A stretch of DNA of 64,000 nt from Cycas panzhihuaensis (GCA_023213395.1 CM041465.1:207955741-208019740); one strand, 5' to 3'; numbered from the stretch's first letter, positions 10,537 to 23,690 are shown. The notes: generated from the letters alone by a model not told the origin. Program-made: numbers and translations.

Positions 10537-12030
10537 CCCTCCCTTACTGTTTACAATGTTAAATCGGACGCCAAGACCATCTCTGAATTTTACAAATTTT
10601 TCTCTACCAAGAGGCTTGGAAAAGATATCTGCTATCTGCTCCTCTGTAGGTCTGTATTGGAGGTTGATCTCACCATTCTGCACATGCTCTCTAATGAAGT
10701 GATGATAAACCTCGATGCATTTGGTCTGTGCATGAAAGACTGGATTCTCGGCCAACTTGAGTACACTCTAATTGTCACAATATATCCTAGTGGGGTGATT
10801 TTGCTCAAGTCCAAGCTCCTGAGGAATCTGTCATAGCCAGATAGCCTCACAAGTTGTGCTGACAGCAGTTTTGTACTCTGCTTCAGTGGAGGACAAGGTA
10901 ACATTAGGTTGCTTGTTGCAACTCCACGAAACAACTCCTGAACAAAGGGTAAAGCAGTAACCTGATGTGGATCTCCAGCTATCCTGACAACCTACCCAAT
11001 CAGAATCTAAGAACCCTTCCAAGATGAAGTCCTCATTATGTGCATACTAAAGGCCATGTTGCGAAGTTCCTTTGATGTATTTAAGTATGCGTTTTGTTGC
11101 TTTCCAATGTTTCTGATTGGGTTGAGACATGTATCTGGAATAAATCCCAACTACAAATGAAATGTCCAGTCGAGTGTTGGTGAGATAAATGAGACTACCA
11201 ATCAACTGCCAGTAAAGAGTGGGATCTATAGGTTCAGCTTCCTCATTAAGAGTAAGCTTTGTTCCATTCTCCACAGGCTTTGGTGTTGGTTTGCAGTCAT
11301 GCATCCTAAATCGCTGCAAAATGTCTGAAAAATATTTGGCTTGGGATATGAAGATAGAGCCTGGTTGTTGCCATACCTCAAAGCCTAGAAAATAATGTAG
11401 AAGTCCAAGATCTGTCATCTCGAAAGTCCTCTTCAAATCATCCTGGAGAATCTATATCATCTTATTGTCATTACTAGTGATCACTAAGTCATCAACATAC
11501 AAGACAATAAAGATAGCATGGTCTTTCTTAACTTTGATGTACAAGTTAGGGTCTGATGTGGAACGATGAAAACCATGTCTCAAAAAATAATCATTGATTT
11601 TGGAGTACCATGCATGAGGAGCTTGTTTCAAGCCATATAAAACCTTTTTCAGGCAACAAACCAAGTGCTCCTTGCCTTGCACTTTATAACCAGGAGGTTG
11701 TTCCAAATATACCTCCTCCTGAAGATCGCCATTGAGAAAGGCACTCTTCACGTCCATCTGATATGCTGGCCATTTGCATTGAGTAGCTAAGGCCAAGATG
11801 AGTTTGATGGTGTTCATATTGGCAATAGGTGCAAAAGTCTCCTCATAGTCAATGCCTTTTGTTTTATTGAAACCCTTTGCAACAAGTCGGGCTTTTTGGC
11901 GCTTAAGAGTACCATCAGAATGGAATTTGGTTTTGTAGACCCATTTGCAATTAATTGCTTGTTTATGCTTAGGCAATTCGACCAAATCCCATATTCCATT
12001 CTTTTCAATAGAATGGATTTTTTCATCCAT
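10531..12030 (-). pseudogene. Cop3 reverse transcriptase and RNase H
   Basis: RT runs from about 12030 (MDEKIHSIEKNGIWDLVELP) through [40 protein letters not shown] and the catalytic IVLYVDDLVITSND to KRILKYIKGTSQHGL near 11047. RNase H follows in broken frames (LDSDWVGCQDSWRSTSGYCF, LSSTEAEYKTAVS, HAQTKCIEVYHHFI). The final codons encode SKGGC and the TAA at 10533-10531 lies inside the LTR. At least three frame breaks separate the pieces. The YVDD motif is intact, so decay here is by frameshift rather than active-site change. Confidence 0.9.
10537..10549 (-). promoter_or_regulatory. Cop3 polypurine tract
   Basis: The plus strand reads CCCTCCCTTACTG, so the element strand has CAGTAAGGGAGGG against the 3' LTR. 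The tract is also coding: it encodes the last residues of pol. Confidence 0.85.
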
Positions 12031-13444
12031 AGCAGCTTTTCAATTGTCATTTTGAGATGCCTCCTCAGAGGTAGAGGGCTCGTCAACATAAAACACATCA
12101 GCCATAAGTGCATAATTGGTTTGCTTCCTATATTTTGATGAACATTTTCCTTCAATAATCTGGCCGTCTTGAACAATTTGTGTAAACCATTTTGGCAATT
12201 TTTTAACTGATGTGACTTGAACCTCAATGTCTTCTGGTCTGAGTGATGGATCAAAAAAAGATGTGCTAGGATCAAGTGGAGTAGTATCTGATGATATAGA
12301 CGGTCCAACTGGTGTAGATGATGTATATGATGTGGAAGATTGAGAGGGAAGGAAAAACTCAACAATCGTTTTACCTTTATTAAGAGGAGGTTGGATGGAT
12401 GTGGATTCCAATTCCTTATGCTCTTCTTCAACAAAGATTACATCTCTTAAGAGATGCATTTTCTTCCCATTAGGATCATACAACTTGTAAGCTTTACCAT
12501 GAGTGGCATTAGCCTACAAAGATGCATTTTAGACTATGTTTGTCTAACTTAGATCTTTGTCGATCAGGAATGTGCATATATGCAGTGCACCCAAATGTTC
12601 TTAAATGACTAACGGTAGGCTTTTCACCAGACCAAGCTTCTTCTAGTGTGATGTCCTCTACTGCTAAAGTAGGACTCTGATTTACCACATAAGCTGTTGT
12701 GTGGAATGCCTCTACCCAAGATGCTCGTGTGAGTCCTTTTGCATGCATTATAGCTTTGACTTTGTTTGCCAAAGTTCTATTCATACGTTCGCAGACTCCA
12801 TTTTGTTGAGGAGCATAAGGAATAGTGAGTTGTCTCTAAATGCCATTATCCTTGCAGAATTGGGTGAATTCTTTTGAAGTGAATTCACCTCCATTATCTG
12901 ACCTTAGAATTTTGATTATATAGCCAGATTCGTTCTCTACTTCAAGCTTGAATTCCTTGAACTTCTGGAATGCTTCAGACTTCTATTGGAGCAAGTAAAC
13001 CCAAACTTTGTGAGAGAAATCAGCTATGAAGGAGATGTAATACAATGCTCCTCGAAAAGATGTTGTGGACATAGGTCCACATAAATTAGAATATATCAGC
13101 TGCAAAGGATATGATGCACGCCATGCTTTGCCTTTAGGAAAAGGCAATCTATGTTGTGTCCCCATTATACAAGCTTCACAAAGGCATTTTGAACCATATA
13201 GCTTTGAAAGTCCATGCACCATGTTCTTGTTTATCATCAACTTGATATTGTCTAAACTCAAGTGGCCTAGAAGATGATGCCAAAGTTGTATCTTTGTTGA
13301 TGATGGCGTGACAAAGTAAGCAGAATCAAGAGTTATATTATTTGCATCCAACTTATAAAGGCCATGGGCTTCATGACCAATGGCTACAACTTGATCATGC
13401 TTGTCACTAATGACACATTTCCCATTTTTAAACAAAATGCTCAT
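12031..13444 (-). pseudogene. Cop3 integrase and linker to RT
   Basis: The start at 13444 shows pre-integrase with IQLWHHLLGHLSLDNIK and CLCEACIMGTQHR (HHCC ligands). The core begins LIYSNLCGPM, so the first catalytic Asp is Asn; ILRSDNGGEFTS and NGVCERMNRT keep the second Asp and the Glu. A stop interrupts the segment just before RQLTIPYAPQ. The C-terminal region (12509-12784) matches copia integrases, ending LKCIFVG. The linker (12040-12483) is rich in Ser, Thr and Pro. Integration would not be supported by this copy. Confidence 0.88.
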
Positions 13445-14733
13445 CTATTGCTTATCCAATTGGCTAGTAAATAGAAAACTCTTCTCCATGGAAGAAATGT
13501 AGTAGGCATCACCATTGGGAAATGTTAAAGAAGGATTTGAACAAGAATGAAATGAACCAACTTTGCCTATACCAAAAATCTGCACTGATTCATTGTTGCC
13601 AAAAGTTATTGATCTACCATTTCCTTCTTTGATGTCATAAAAACATATTTTTCACTTCCAGTCATGTGACGTGATGCCCCCAATTCGATGATCCAAGTTT
13701 GATCAACATCTGAAGTGTGATAAGCACAAAGTAGCTTATCCTCTTCTGCAAACTGATTTGTGTGACATTGATTGCCACCTCTAAAACCCCCCCTTCCTTT
13801 TTGACCTTCTTAATATGCATCTCGATTTGGTCAAGGGGGGTAGTGGTGCTGTTATTGCTGAAACCATTGCTATTGTTAGAACTGCTGACGATGCCGCTAT
13901 TGCCTCTGATGTGGCGGCTACTGATGTGTGCGTTGAAGGTCGGATTTCTTCTTTCGACAATCAGGAGCTATATGGCCAACCTTGCCACAACAATGACAAA
14001 TAACATTAGCTTTTGAGGTTCCAATGTTCATATTTCCAAATTGTTTTGTAAGTGAAGGTTTGAGAGTTTGCTTGGCCTTCAACTTGGTCGTGAAAGTTCC
14101 TGAAGTAGATACACCATCATCATTTTCTTTAGCATAAATTTGTTCCTCTTTGAGTAATAAACTCTCTAGTTGATTGAAGGACATGCCAGAAAGAGAGCCA
14201 TCTTGTGTGACAGATGAGATAAAGCCATTGAAATCTTTAAGTAAAGTTCGAATGGTGGTGGTTACAAGCTCATCCTTAGAAGTAGGTTTGCCTAAAATAT
14301 TCAATTCATTACAAATTTATTTAATAGAAGCAAGAAATGCCGACATAGGCTTTACATACTTTATAGAATAAAGTTTTTCTTTCACCAACAATATGTGAGC
14401 TTCATATCGCCTTTCATACAAAGAGGACAAAATGTCCCAAGCTTCCTTAGATGTTCCAACATTTGAAATGTTTTGATCAACATTCACATCAATAACCATA
14501 TGTAAAAATGGCAAGGCTATTTCATCATGGGCTTTCCAAGTGGCAACATAATCAACATCGAGATCAACAACACCATCAATCTCCATAGGTTCAGGTAAAG
14601 GAATTCTACTAGAAACATAGCCCCAAAGTTCATTCATCTTTAAGAGATTTTGTGCTTGCCTCTTCCAATCTTGATAATTCTTTTGTCTTTTCAATTTGAT
14701 TGTGCATGCATTAAGCATGTTTAAAGCAGCCAT
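13445..14733 (-). pseudogene. Cop3 gag, zinc knuckle and protease
   Basis: The ATG at 14733 opens MAALNMLNACTIKLKRQKNY, a copia gag start, followed by LSSLYERRYEAHILLVKEKL. A stop near 14316 divides gag; the second part contains FNQLESLLLKEEQIYAKEND and an intact zinc knuckle CHCCGKVGHIAPDC. A degraded glutamine-rich linker lies at about 13800-13930. The protease motif reads TWIIELGASRHMTG, where the catalytic Asp-Ser of DSGAS is Glu-Leu. The part at 13445-13560 is the transition to pre-integrase. I chose the 14733 ATG because the gag similarity begins there. Confidence 0.85.
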
Positions 14734-16614
14734 GTTTAAGTTGTAAAGAGCTTGAAGCTAGCAGATAACTTGGAAACTCAATGCTTTCTTCACTTAAGTT
14801 CCACCTTTTAACAAAACCAACAGTCTTGATCTTACTAGAAGATCCAACAACTGAATGGAATGATGAGGGGTGGAGGACTAGGCAAAAGGGTTGATCCAAC
14901 CCTGATCTATAGAAGAGATCCAACAGTTGACCAAGCCAAATCTAGGACAAGGCAGGTAGGGTTGATTTGCATGGACGTACCATGCTTTCCCTAGGATTCA
15001 CAGCCCCAATAACACAATTTTCGAACCTCTTTTCCCTCAAGCAACCTTAATTGTCGTGCATTGACCGTACGGTCAGTTGGTCCCCTGGAGAATGCACCAA
15101 GCTTAAGGTTATTTGAGAGGCGAGGTTTGAACCCTTTTCAGGCCTCTCCTACTTGATTTGGACTTTTTCAGGCAAAGTTTGGACTTTAGAGTAAATTTTA
15201 CTTGGATGATGTGGATACTTGATTAATGTTTACAATGAAAAAGAGCTTTAAAGAGAAGCAACCAAGTACATCACACTAAACACTTTGAGTGTTTTACAAT
15301 AGCACTTTATAGTGTGAAGTAGTGCTATCAAATCCAAGTAAAAGAAGTGCTTGAGTAAATGTGTAAATGTAAGCACTTTGAAGAAGGTTTTAAGTGCTTC
15401 AAATGAAAATGAGCAAAGCCTTTGTGTTGAGAATGCAAGTGGGTTCCTTTTAATGCTTGAAGAAAAGAGATGGAGATCACTTGCAAACTGAAGACGCCAA
15501 GCACCAAATGTTGGCACTTTGAAATAGTCCCAACGATCAACAAAAAATAAGTGATTTTATTAAGTAACAAGTTTCCTTGAGTACTTTTTGAGACTAAGGG
15601 AAGTAAGTCACCATGCAAGGTGTCCTAAGAAAAGTGTTGAAATAGTGATGAGGATCACTTTAGCAAGGTTACAACACTTAAAAATCACTTCTTTCAATTC
15701 CTTTTAACACTTGTAAACATGAAATAAGTGTTAAATAAGGCAAAAAATGTCAAAAAACAAAGGCTGAAATTTAACTTTTTTTTGCAACTTTGAGCAGTAA
15801 GAACACCATGCAGGGAGCCTTGATTTAACACTTTAACCAAGTAATTTTAATCTTCAAAGATGAGTAATAGATTTAGCATTAGTGATTTGATGAAATCACT
15901 AAGTACAATGAAGATTTTGAACTCTAAAAAACAAAAAAAAAATTGATTTTTTCCTTAGAAGAATTAAGCAAAAAAGTCTTAAATAACTAAAAAGGCTTTA
16001 AAAAAGGAAAAAATATTACTTTTTAATGATGAAGATCACTAGAGGAACCTTGATTGAGTCTTTTTGACTTAATGTGGAGTCACTATGATCAGAAATTGAA
16101 AAAATCATTAAAAAAGAGCTTAAAAATCGCTTAAAAAAGTGATTTTGAGTGATTTAAAAGTGACTTAGGTTGATGAACTTTATCAAAAAATTAAATATTC
16201 TAAAGAATATTCCTTAATACATAACATAAAGTTCATTTTATAAAGTATGTTATTCGAAATACTTTAAAGAAATCAAATTTTTGAGTGACGGCATGACTCG
16301 GCGAGTCGGGTGGATCCCATGGACACTCAGACGGAGAGAACAGCTCAGATTCTTCACGGATTGAGCTGAGATTTTAGGTGGAGGAGCGCCCAATTGATAA
16401 GAAGTTGTCTCTAAAATCTCGTTGCATTTCATCCAATGTGTTGAGAGATCCAAATGCGTGAAGTTTTGGCTAGTTGCACGGCTTTGAGGAGAAAAACGGG
16501 TTTGTATACCTGTTGTAGGGCTTTAAAGCCATTGAATACTCAATGTATGTTTTCTCATAAGTCTGCTACAACTGCATGCAGGGTTAGAATGTGGACAGCC
16601 AACCAGATTTAGTA
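14734..16614 (-). other. Cop3 leader, gag-proximal part
   Basis: No recognisable protein. It contains a 12 bp palindrome GACCGTACGGTC (15063-15074), long A/T-rich stretches with many AAGTGATTT-like words (15600-16200), and a GC-richer patch at about 16280-16500. It ends at the GAAAT target site of Cop4 (16615-16619). Confidence 0.7.
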
Positions 16615-16619
16615 GAAAT

Positions 16620-16987
16620 TATGACGATGTTAATGTCACATGGTCATTTCATAAAGTTAGAATTAGATAAAATCACTTTTATGTTTATAACTTTAGGATA
16701 AGGTGACTATGCTTAAGTCACTTAAGTGAAATGACATAAAGTTCATTTCATTGTAGTTTCATGTAATCTCATTTGAATGTCATTGGGAGGGAAAACTCAA
16801 ATTCCAAACCCTAATGAGCATTCTCATTATATAAGTTGAAATTATATGGACAGTGATCATGTTCTACACTTCTCCTCTTTGAGCTCAAGCTATTAGCATT
16901 TCTCTTGTTGAGTACATTGTGCTTGTCTCCGCTGTTTGCCATTGTGTAGTATTACTGCATTAGATCCCTAGATCCATTCCCTCAACA
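16620..16987 (+). repeat. Cop4 5' LTR
   Basis: Ends TTCCCTCAACA. It contains a TATA box TATATAAG (16828-16835) and the 12 bp palindrome TCACTTAAGTGA (16718-16729), which is mutated in the other LTR. Confidence 0.94.
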
Positions 16988-16989
16988 AG

Positions 16990-17002
16990 TGGTATCAGAG
17001 CC
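16990..17002 (+). promoter_or_regulatory. Cop4 primer-binding site
   Basis: TGGTATCAGAGCC, a perfect initiator-Met tRNA PBS, two bases after the LTR end. Confidence 0.95.
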
Positions 17003-19127
17003 ATTGGGTGGATCCTAGTGCCACACTCACTTGCAAGGAGATTGCAAGCTATGTTCTCCTCTTCTTCACCATTCATGTGAAGTGAAGAGTTGAGATTTTT
17101 TTTAATCCATTTTTAAAGTTCTTTTTATAGCAAATTTTTAGTACAAAATTGTATGTTGTTGTACTATTTTATTTCTGCAAATAAGAGGAAGGAGTGTGGC
17201 TCCCTAAAAGCAGCCTATTTGCAGGTCTAAAGGAGCACAGGAATTGCTCATCTTATAGCAATTTTCAGCTATATTTTTTAGTCCTAAATCTAGCATTTTA
17301 GCCTAATTTTGCCCATTTTTTGCAGTGAAAGTCAGATTTTCAAGTTGCAGAAAAAGAAATCAATGACTTTCACTCATTAGAAGCAGATTTTGAAGTAAAA
17401 AATCAAATCGTACGGATGTTGTATGAACTGTACGGAATTTCGTACAGTGGTACGGTCAAAAAATCAAAGTCCTCAGAATCACACAAAATTTCACCAGTAG
17501 GTGCGTTTTGGCATCCTAAGTACTTTTGTCTACTGGAGCGATGCAAGATTTTGAAGCTAAAGGGGTCAAATAGCCTGTTTTTTGCAGCCACCTTCCAAAT
17601 TTAAAAATCTCAAATTTAGAAAAATCTGAAGAGTTTTTTCCTGTTGTAATACATGTTTTTGGACCTCCTCGTCCCAATCTATCATTTGGGATAGGTCTCG
17701 CATAAATTTGACGCTCCATTAAAAAGTTATGAGTGTTTTTAGGTTTTCTAGTACATTTTGGTCACGAGCTAAAACTGGCTTTTTTACCTATTTTTGATAA
17801 GATTTTTTAAAAAAATTTGTATATTTGTAAAGTGCAGGTGAAGGGCAACAAATTTGGAAATTTTCAAATTTTTCAAAAATTTTTGAAATTTGTGCCATAT
17901 AGTGGTACAATAGACAGTACAGTCTACCCAACAACAGACTTAGCTTGTTGAAATTTTGATTTTTCAGCATACATTGTATTTTTAAAATTTTTAGTTTTTT
18001 TGTCCCCTTCATTAAAAAAAAAAAAATTATTATATGTAAGAGGGGTTTTTTTAAAGACATTTATAGCCTTTTTGGCTTTTGGATGCCTATTTTGACCCTT
18101 TTGTAAAATGAACAAGGCACTTAAATATTTTGTACTAGCCAATCATCTGGATTGGAGCAATATCCGATGATTTGGCTCATCATTTGTATGATTTTAATAG
18201 TTACATGCACTTGGAGACCTCATTGAGTGCCACTTGGGCACATAAAGTGCCATTTGGGCACTAGGTGGACACGTCATCACTATACTTGGACATGACAACA
18301 ATACTTAAGTGGAGCATTTACATTCAGTTTTCAGTTATTTTTACATGTCATTCAAGAACAAGAGCACTTTCCTTAAAATCAACTCATCTCGATGACTTTA
18401 TACCGCCAGTTCTTGACTTGTGCGCATACTCACCTTGGTTGAAATAGACCAAGGTTGGTCGAAGTCTAGGCCCTAAGGGAGGTGTGAGTTTCATCTTGGT
18501 CCGTCATAACCGGTATAGTGGTAGAGGGACAGGTTAGCCATACCTACAGCCTCCAATCAAGGATTATCCTGATAACCATCCGGGAAAACTGAAAACCCTT
18601 AATCAAGATAATTAATTTAGGTGGGCCAATATCCGTCATAGTTGTGGGACATGCATGTACTTCTCTTCGAAGAGTATATCGTTGCTCATTGGTGAACTGG
18701 GTGAGGACCGGCAATACCTGGGCTTCATGTTTATTTGGATTTCATCACCAAGGAACGGTGTGGGTATCGCGGATGAAGGCCACTAATTACGTATACTAGA
18801 AGCCCCCTTAGGCATCGACACCTCACCTACTTTGGACACAAGTTAGAGGTTTGGGTTTGTTACACATTCTACATCACTTTGGTTATTAGTTGTGTGCACC
18901 CACATGCCTATTTCTATGTGGCTTCTCACTTATCTTGATTAGATCACTTACATCACATACTTATTTGTGATCTCTTTGCTTACACTTCTTACATTGTATT
19001 ACTTCATTATTCCTGCTGCCAGGTCACAGTAGAACTATCACAAGTGTCAGTGACTCCACCTTCTTCTACTTAGTGCATTTTCATACACATTTATATATAT
19101 CACTCTTATTGATCTTTTCACACCACC
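17003..19127 (+). other. Cop4 untranslated leader
   Basis: Over 2 kb without recognisable protein. GTACGG occurs at 17410, 17430 and 17450, exactly 20 bp apart. A perfect hairpin ACCTTGGT/ACCAAGGT with an 8-base loop lies at 18432-18455, and a 12 bp palindrome CTCTTCGAAGAG at 18663-18674. The interval 17770-18060 is very A/T-rich with homopolymer runs. Confidence 0.7.
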
Positions 19128-20280
19128 ATGTCGGCCAACTTCAAGCAAAATGTAAATTGTACGCTAAAAGGGAAGGAGAACTGGGATCTATGGCTCACGG
19201 GAGTCAAGAACGCAGCCAAGTATGAGGGACTCTAGCTAGACCACTTGGAGCCAACCCCGATAGTACCTGCTACCGACTCCACACCACATAGTGGTGGCAC
19301 ACCTCCAGATCCTCCTGCTAATAATCCGCAATGACGACAGTGGATCATTGAAGACCAGAAGATCAAAACACGGATCCTGCTAGTTACAGATTACTCCTTG
19401 CACAACCTGATCGATGACACGCAGCACGGCACTGCCTTTAAGGTCCTTGAAGTCCTCAAAACAAACTTCGATACTCGATTAGACTTGGAGTTTGTTCATA
19501 TGGTATTGAAGATGAACAAGATGTGAATGCAGAAAGGGCGAGCACATGAAACCATCAATGCTCTTCGCCCCATTAGACATGCTATTGATAGGAATTTTAA
19601 GACCCAATGCATAACTTGGGCCTTCCTAATTCAATCCAGTCTGCATGTTCCTCATTATAAGAACCTGCTAGGAAATCTTCAGTCATCTAGCACACTGAAG
19701 ACCCTTGACTTCGAAGCATTAGCTGAGAAGTTTATTGAACATGACAAGACCTTCACTACTAGCTTCCCACTTTTAGATTCAACTCCTAATGCAGCCTTTG
19801 AAGCTGACATGGATGAGGAAGTATACTACACCAAACAACAAGGTCAATCTTCACGTAGAGGAAGAAGAGGTCACAGAAGAGGTAGGGGAAAGCAACAGGG
19901 ACAACATCAAAGGCAACAACAAGGTCAACAGCAGAACAATAGTCAAAAGACCGTCAATTACAGACAATCAAACAATAATGCTCCCATGTGTCAAAGGTGT
20001 AACAGGAAAGGAAACCTTGCAAAGGATTTATTGACTACAACAGATTGCCTTGTCATCAACAACAGCAACATCAAGCCCACAATGTTGATGAGAGTCATGA
20101 TGACTTATTTGCAACAGCAAATCTCATTGAGGCACATATTCAACAAAGCAAGGAAGCATTCACTTCATCTGTTACTCCTAGACCTAAGAGGTACACCGAG
20201 GCACACTGTGGCACAGCCATTTGTTAGCTTGATTCGACACTACCTCAACCACATGGACAGGCAAATGCTGCATCAACATC
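19128..20280 (+). pseudogene. Cop4 gag
   Basis: The ATG at 19128 gives MSANFKQNVNCTLKGKENWD, a gag start of the type in which a short motif precedes a Trp-rich segment. Stops follow (at about 19233, 19333 and 19524), then a long open stretch from 19527 with ALAEKFIEHDKTF. The C-terminal part is very rich in Arg, Gly and Gln (RRGRRGHRRGRGKQQGQHQR). The zinc knuckle is damaged: CQRCNRKGNLAKD has Asn where His is expected, and the last Cys is lost to a frame change. Nucleic-acid binding might rest on the Arg-rich segment. Confidence 0.82.
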
Positions 20281-21720
20281 ATCATCAAATTGGATTATGG
20301 ACACAGAAGCTACCCAGCACATGACTTGTCACCGGGACTTCTTTTAGGATTTTGATTCAAAGGTCACCGGAGTAGTACACATGGCCGATAAGTCGACACA
20401 ACCTGTTCAAGGCATGGGCTCCATATGCCCTCAAGCTCCTGTGCCCCGCCTAATTTTACTTTAAAAGATGTTTTGTATATTCCCCATCTCAAACAAAACC
20501 TTCTGTCGTTATCCACACTTGTCTCCCGTGGATTCGACCCGAGTGTCACAGCTAATGATCAAGTTCTTAGTGTTATTCACCCGCCATTATGTTCTGTGGT
20601 AATGACTGCGAAACTTGAAGGTAAGCTATTTAGACTAACTGAAACCACATTGTCATCTTCTGCATACCAAGTTGTTGCCCCCATCTGTGTCGAAGAAGAA
20701 CTAGCATATAATGTCACATTGACTCATTCCAAGCTGTCCCCAGAAGCTCTTTGGCATGCTCGCATGGGGCACGTCAAACTTGATCGACTTAAGGAAATCT
20801 CCCATTCCGCTCCAGGTCTACCCAGATTTTCCTCTAAGCCATTCAAATGTGAAGCTTGCATTATTGCCAAATCCCACCGACAATCATTTCCCCAAAGTCA
20901 ATGGAAAGCTAGTCAACCTCTTGAATTAGTACACTCAGACATCTGTGGGCCTATGTCTATCCCTTCTCTTATAAGGAAGAGGTACTACATTATATTTATT
21001 GATGACTTCACTCAAAAGGTATGGGTGACCTTTCTCAAATCAAAAGATGAAGCATTCACAGTATTCAAGGCATTCAAGGCTCCCACAGAGAAGGAATCTG
21101 GATATCAACTGAAATGTCTCAGGACTGACAATGGTGGCAAATACACTTCAAATGAATTTAAAGACTTCTTGTGTCACCAGGAGATCAAGCATTAAACAAC
21201 TATTGCAGGTACCCCTCAGCAGAATGGAGTTGCTGAAAGGGCTAATAGAACCATAATGAATATGGCACGGGCTATGCTTGTCTTCAAGAATGTACCTGCA
21301 TATCTTTGGGCCAAAGCTATTTATACTGCAGTCTACTGCATGAACAACATAAGTCCATTGAACCTTGGCCCGTCTCCAAATGAACGATGGACTGGACGGA
21401 CCCCCACCGTCCATCACTTCAAAATTTTTGGCTCTACTTGTTATGCTCACATTCTTGATGAGCATAGAAATAAGCTCCAGCCGCGAGCTTTAAAGGGCAT
21501 CTTTGTTGGGTACCCCATAAACAAGAAAGGGTACAAGGTCTTCATTCCAACATTAAAGAAGGTCATTATCACTAGGGATGTGGTGTTTGCAGAGACAGAG
21601 GATCAACTACTTCAACTTGATTCTAAAGCACTATCTCATAGATACAATGATGTCCAGGAATATGATGTCCAGATTCCAACATTTGGGGGGGAGACACTGA
21701 AGAAATACTCAAAATTTTAG
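20281..21720 (+). pseudogene. Cop4 protease and integrase
   Basis: The protease region near 20295 reads WIMDTEATQHMT (DTEA instead of DSGA), with a stop soon after. From 20425 a long open frame contains LWHARMGHVKLDRL and CEACIIAKSHRQ (HHCC finger), [24 protein letters not shown] and, after a single stop at about 21195, PQQNGVAERANRT. All three catalytic acids (Asp, Asp, Glu) are kept, so this is the best preserved integrase core of the window. The C-terminal domain ends with ITRDVVFAETEDQ near 21600. Confidence 0.9.
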
Positions 21721-23690
21721 AATCTGATAATAGAGCCCCGAAGGACACTATCCTTGACTCAGATCCTGCGCCAATGTGCACCAATCCAGCGCCATCTTGG
21801 GACAATAGCCAAGAATCACTACGTCAAGCATCAAAAGGAAAAGGAGTTGCAGAAGAACCACCTTCACCACCTTCAGTTGTAGGGCCGTCTTCTCCAACAA
21901 TGTCATCAACCTCCAGACCATACATCTTCCATGATCCTTTTCAAGATCAAAATGACGACCAGGATGTTGTGGAAATGAAAACCTCATTCCCAACCAAAGG
22001 TTTTCGAGAAGCCTACCAGTTGCACAAAGACTTAAGATCTGATGAGGTAGGCAAAACTGGCACTTGAAGCAGTGCCTACAGAGCAAGGGAGCAAACATCA
22101 CTTCCCATAGAGCTTGAACCAGCAGAACTACACCTTGCTTCAAATGACGAGCCTCTATCATACCAAGAAGTTGTGAAACACACAGTTTGGAGAAATGCCA
22201 TGAATGAGGAATACCAATCCTTGATCAAGAACGGTACATGGGAGCTCGTTGATCTGCCTTTGGGAAGGAAGGTAGTCAGAAACAAATGGGTGTTCAAAAA
22301 TAAATACAGATCAGACGGCACCCTTGAAAAACACAAGGCGAGGTTGGTCGCAAAATGATTCACCCAAAGGGAAGGCATCGACTACATAGAAGTCTTCGTA
22401 CCAACTACCAAATGGCCCACAATCAGAGCACCTGTAGCCTTGACTGCTCAACAGGGTTGGAAAATCCACCAACTCGATGTGAAAACTGCTTTTCTCAATG
22501 GAGATTTGGAAGAAGAAATCTACATGACACAGCATGAAGGCTTTGAGATAATAGGACAGGAGCAGAAAGTGTGTAGACTGAAAAAGTCGCTATATGGCCT
22601 AAAACAAGCCCCTCGCGCTTGGTTCACCAAGTTGTCCAACAAAATAAGGCAACTTGGATATGAGGTATGTGACTATCAAGACATTGATGCAACTTTGTTT
22701 ATTAAGAGAGAAAAAGGCAAAATCACATATCTCCTGATCTTTGTGGACGACATGCTGATAACTAAAAATAGTGAGCAGGATATCAACAAATTAAAGATGG
22801 ATTTGTCAAAATCCTTTGAACTGGCTGACCTCGGACTAATGAGATATTACTTGGGAATTAAGGTAACTCAATGCAATGGAAAAATTTTTCTCTCCCAAGA
22901 AAAATATATCAACGATCTTCTAATCAAGTTCCAATTAGAAGATGCCAGAACAATGTATACTCCAATGGAGCCCAATGCCAAACTTTCCGATGAAGACACT
23001 CGAGAGGCAGGCACAACACTCTATCGGCAACTTGTAAGTAGCCTCATTTATGTTACCAACACAAGGCCAGATATTGCCCATGCCATTGGCATTCTTACCC
23101 GTCACATGACAACTCCAAAGCAGAACCATTGGCAAGCAGCAATACGAGTGTTCAAGTACCTAAAGACAACCAACAAACTTGGTTTGTTGTATGAGCACAA
23201 CAATCATTTCAGACTTACAGCATACACAGACTTGTATTTTGCCCGGTGATAAAAATACAGGAAGATCAACGTCTGGGTACATCACATTTCTTGGAACATC
23301 TCCAATTTCATGGCGGTCAAGGCAGCAGAAAATCACTGCAGATTCTACTGCTGAAGCCGAATATATAGTTGCTTCTGAGACTAGCAAGGAGGTGATATGG
23401 CTTCGCAAATTATTACATACTTTGGATATCACCCAGACAGGTCCAACGAGCTTACATGTGGACAATCAGTCAGCAATCCACATGGCCAAGAATCCTGTTT
23501 TTCATGATTGTACAAAGCACATTAGTACACAAGTCCACAGGATTCGGGAACTGGTCCATGACGGTCAATATAATTAGAACACTGCCCAACAGCAGATCGA
23601 GTGGCTGATATCTTCACCAAACCGCTGCAAAGGGTGAAGTTTGAACAGTTCCGACAGCAGCTCGGCCTCAGGGCCTCCATCTCCAACTGA
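21721..23690 (+). pseudogene. Cop4 linker, reverse transcriptase and RNase H
   Basis: A Ser/Pro-rich linker (21721-22150) leads to RT starting at HTVWRNAMNEEYQSLIKN. A stop occurs at about 22356, then 22440-23249 is open with IHQLDVKTAFLNGDLEEEIY, SLYGLKQAPRAWFTKL and the catalytic site LLIFVDDMLIT (Phe in place of Tyr, an allowed variant of the YXDD box in some elements). A frameshift near 23240 enters RNase H (STSGYITFLGTSPISW, ADSTAEAEYIVAS, LHVDNQSAIHMAKNPVF). The C-terminus ADIFTKPLQRVKFEQ ends with TGA at 23688-23690. Confidence 0.9.
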
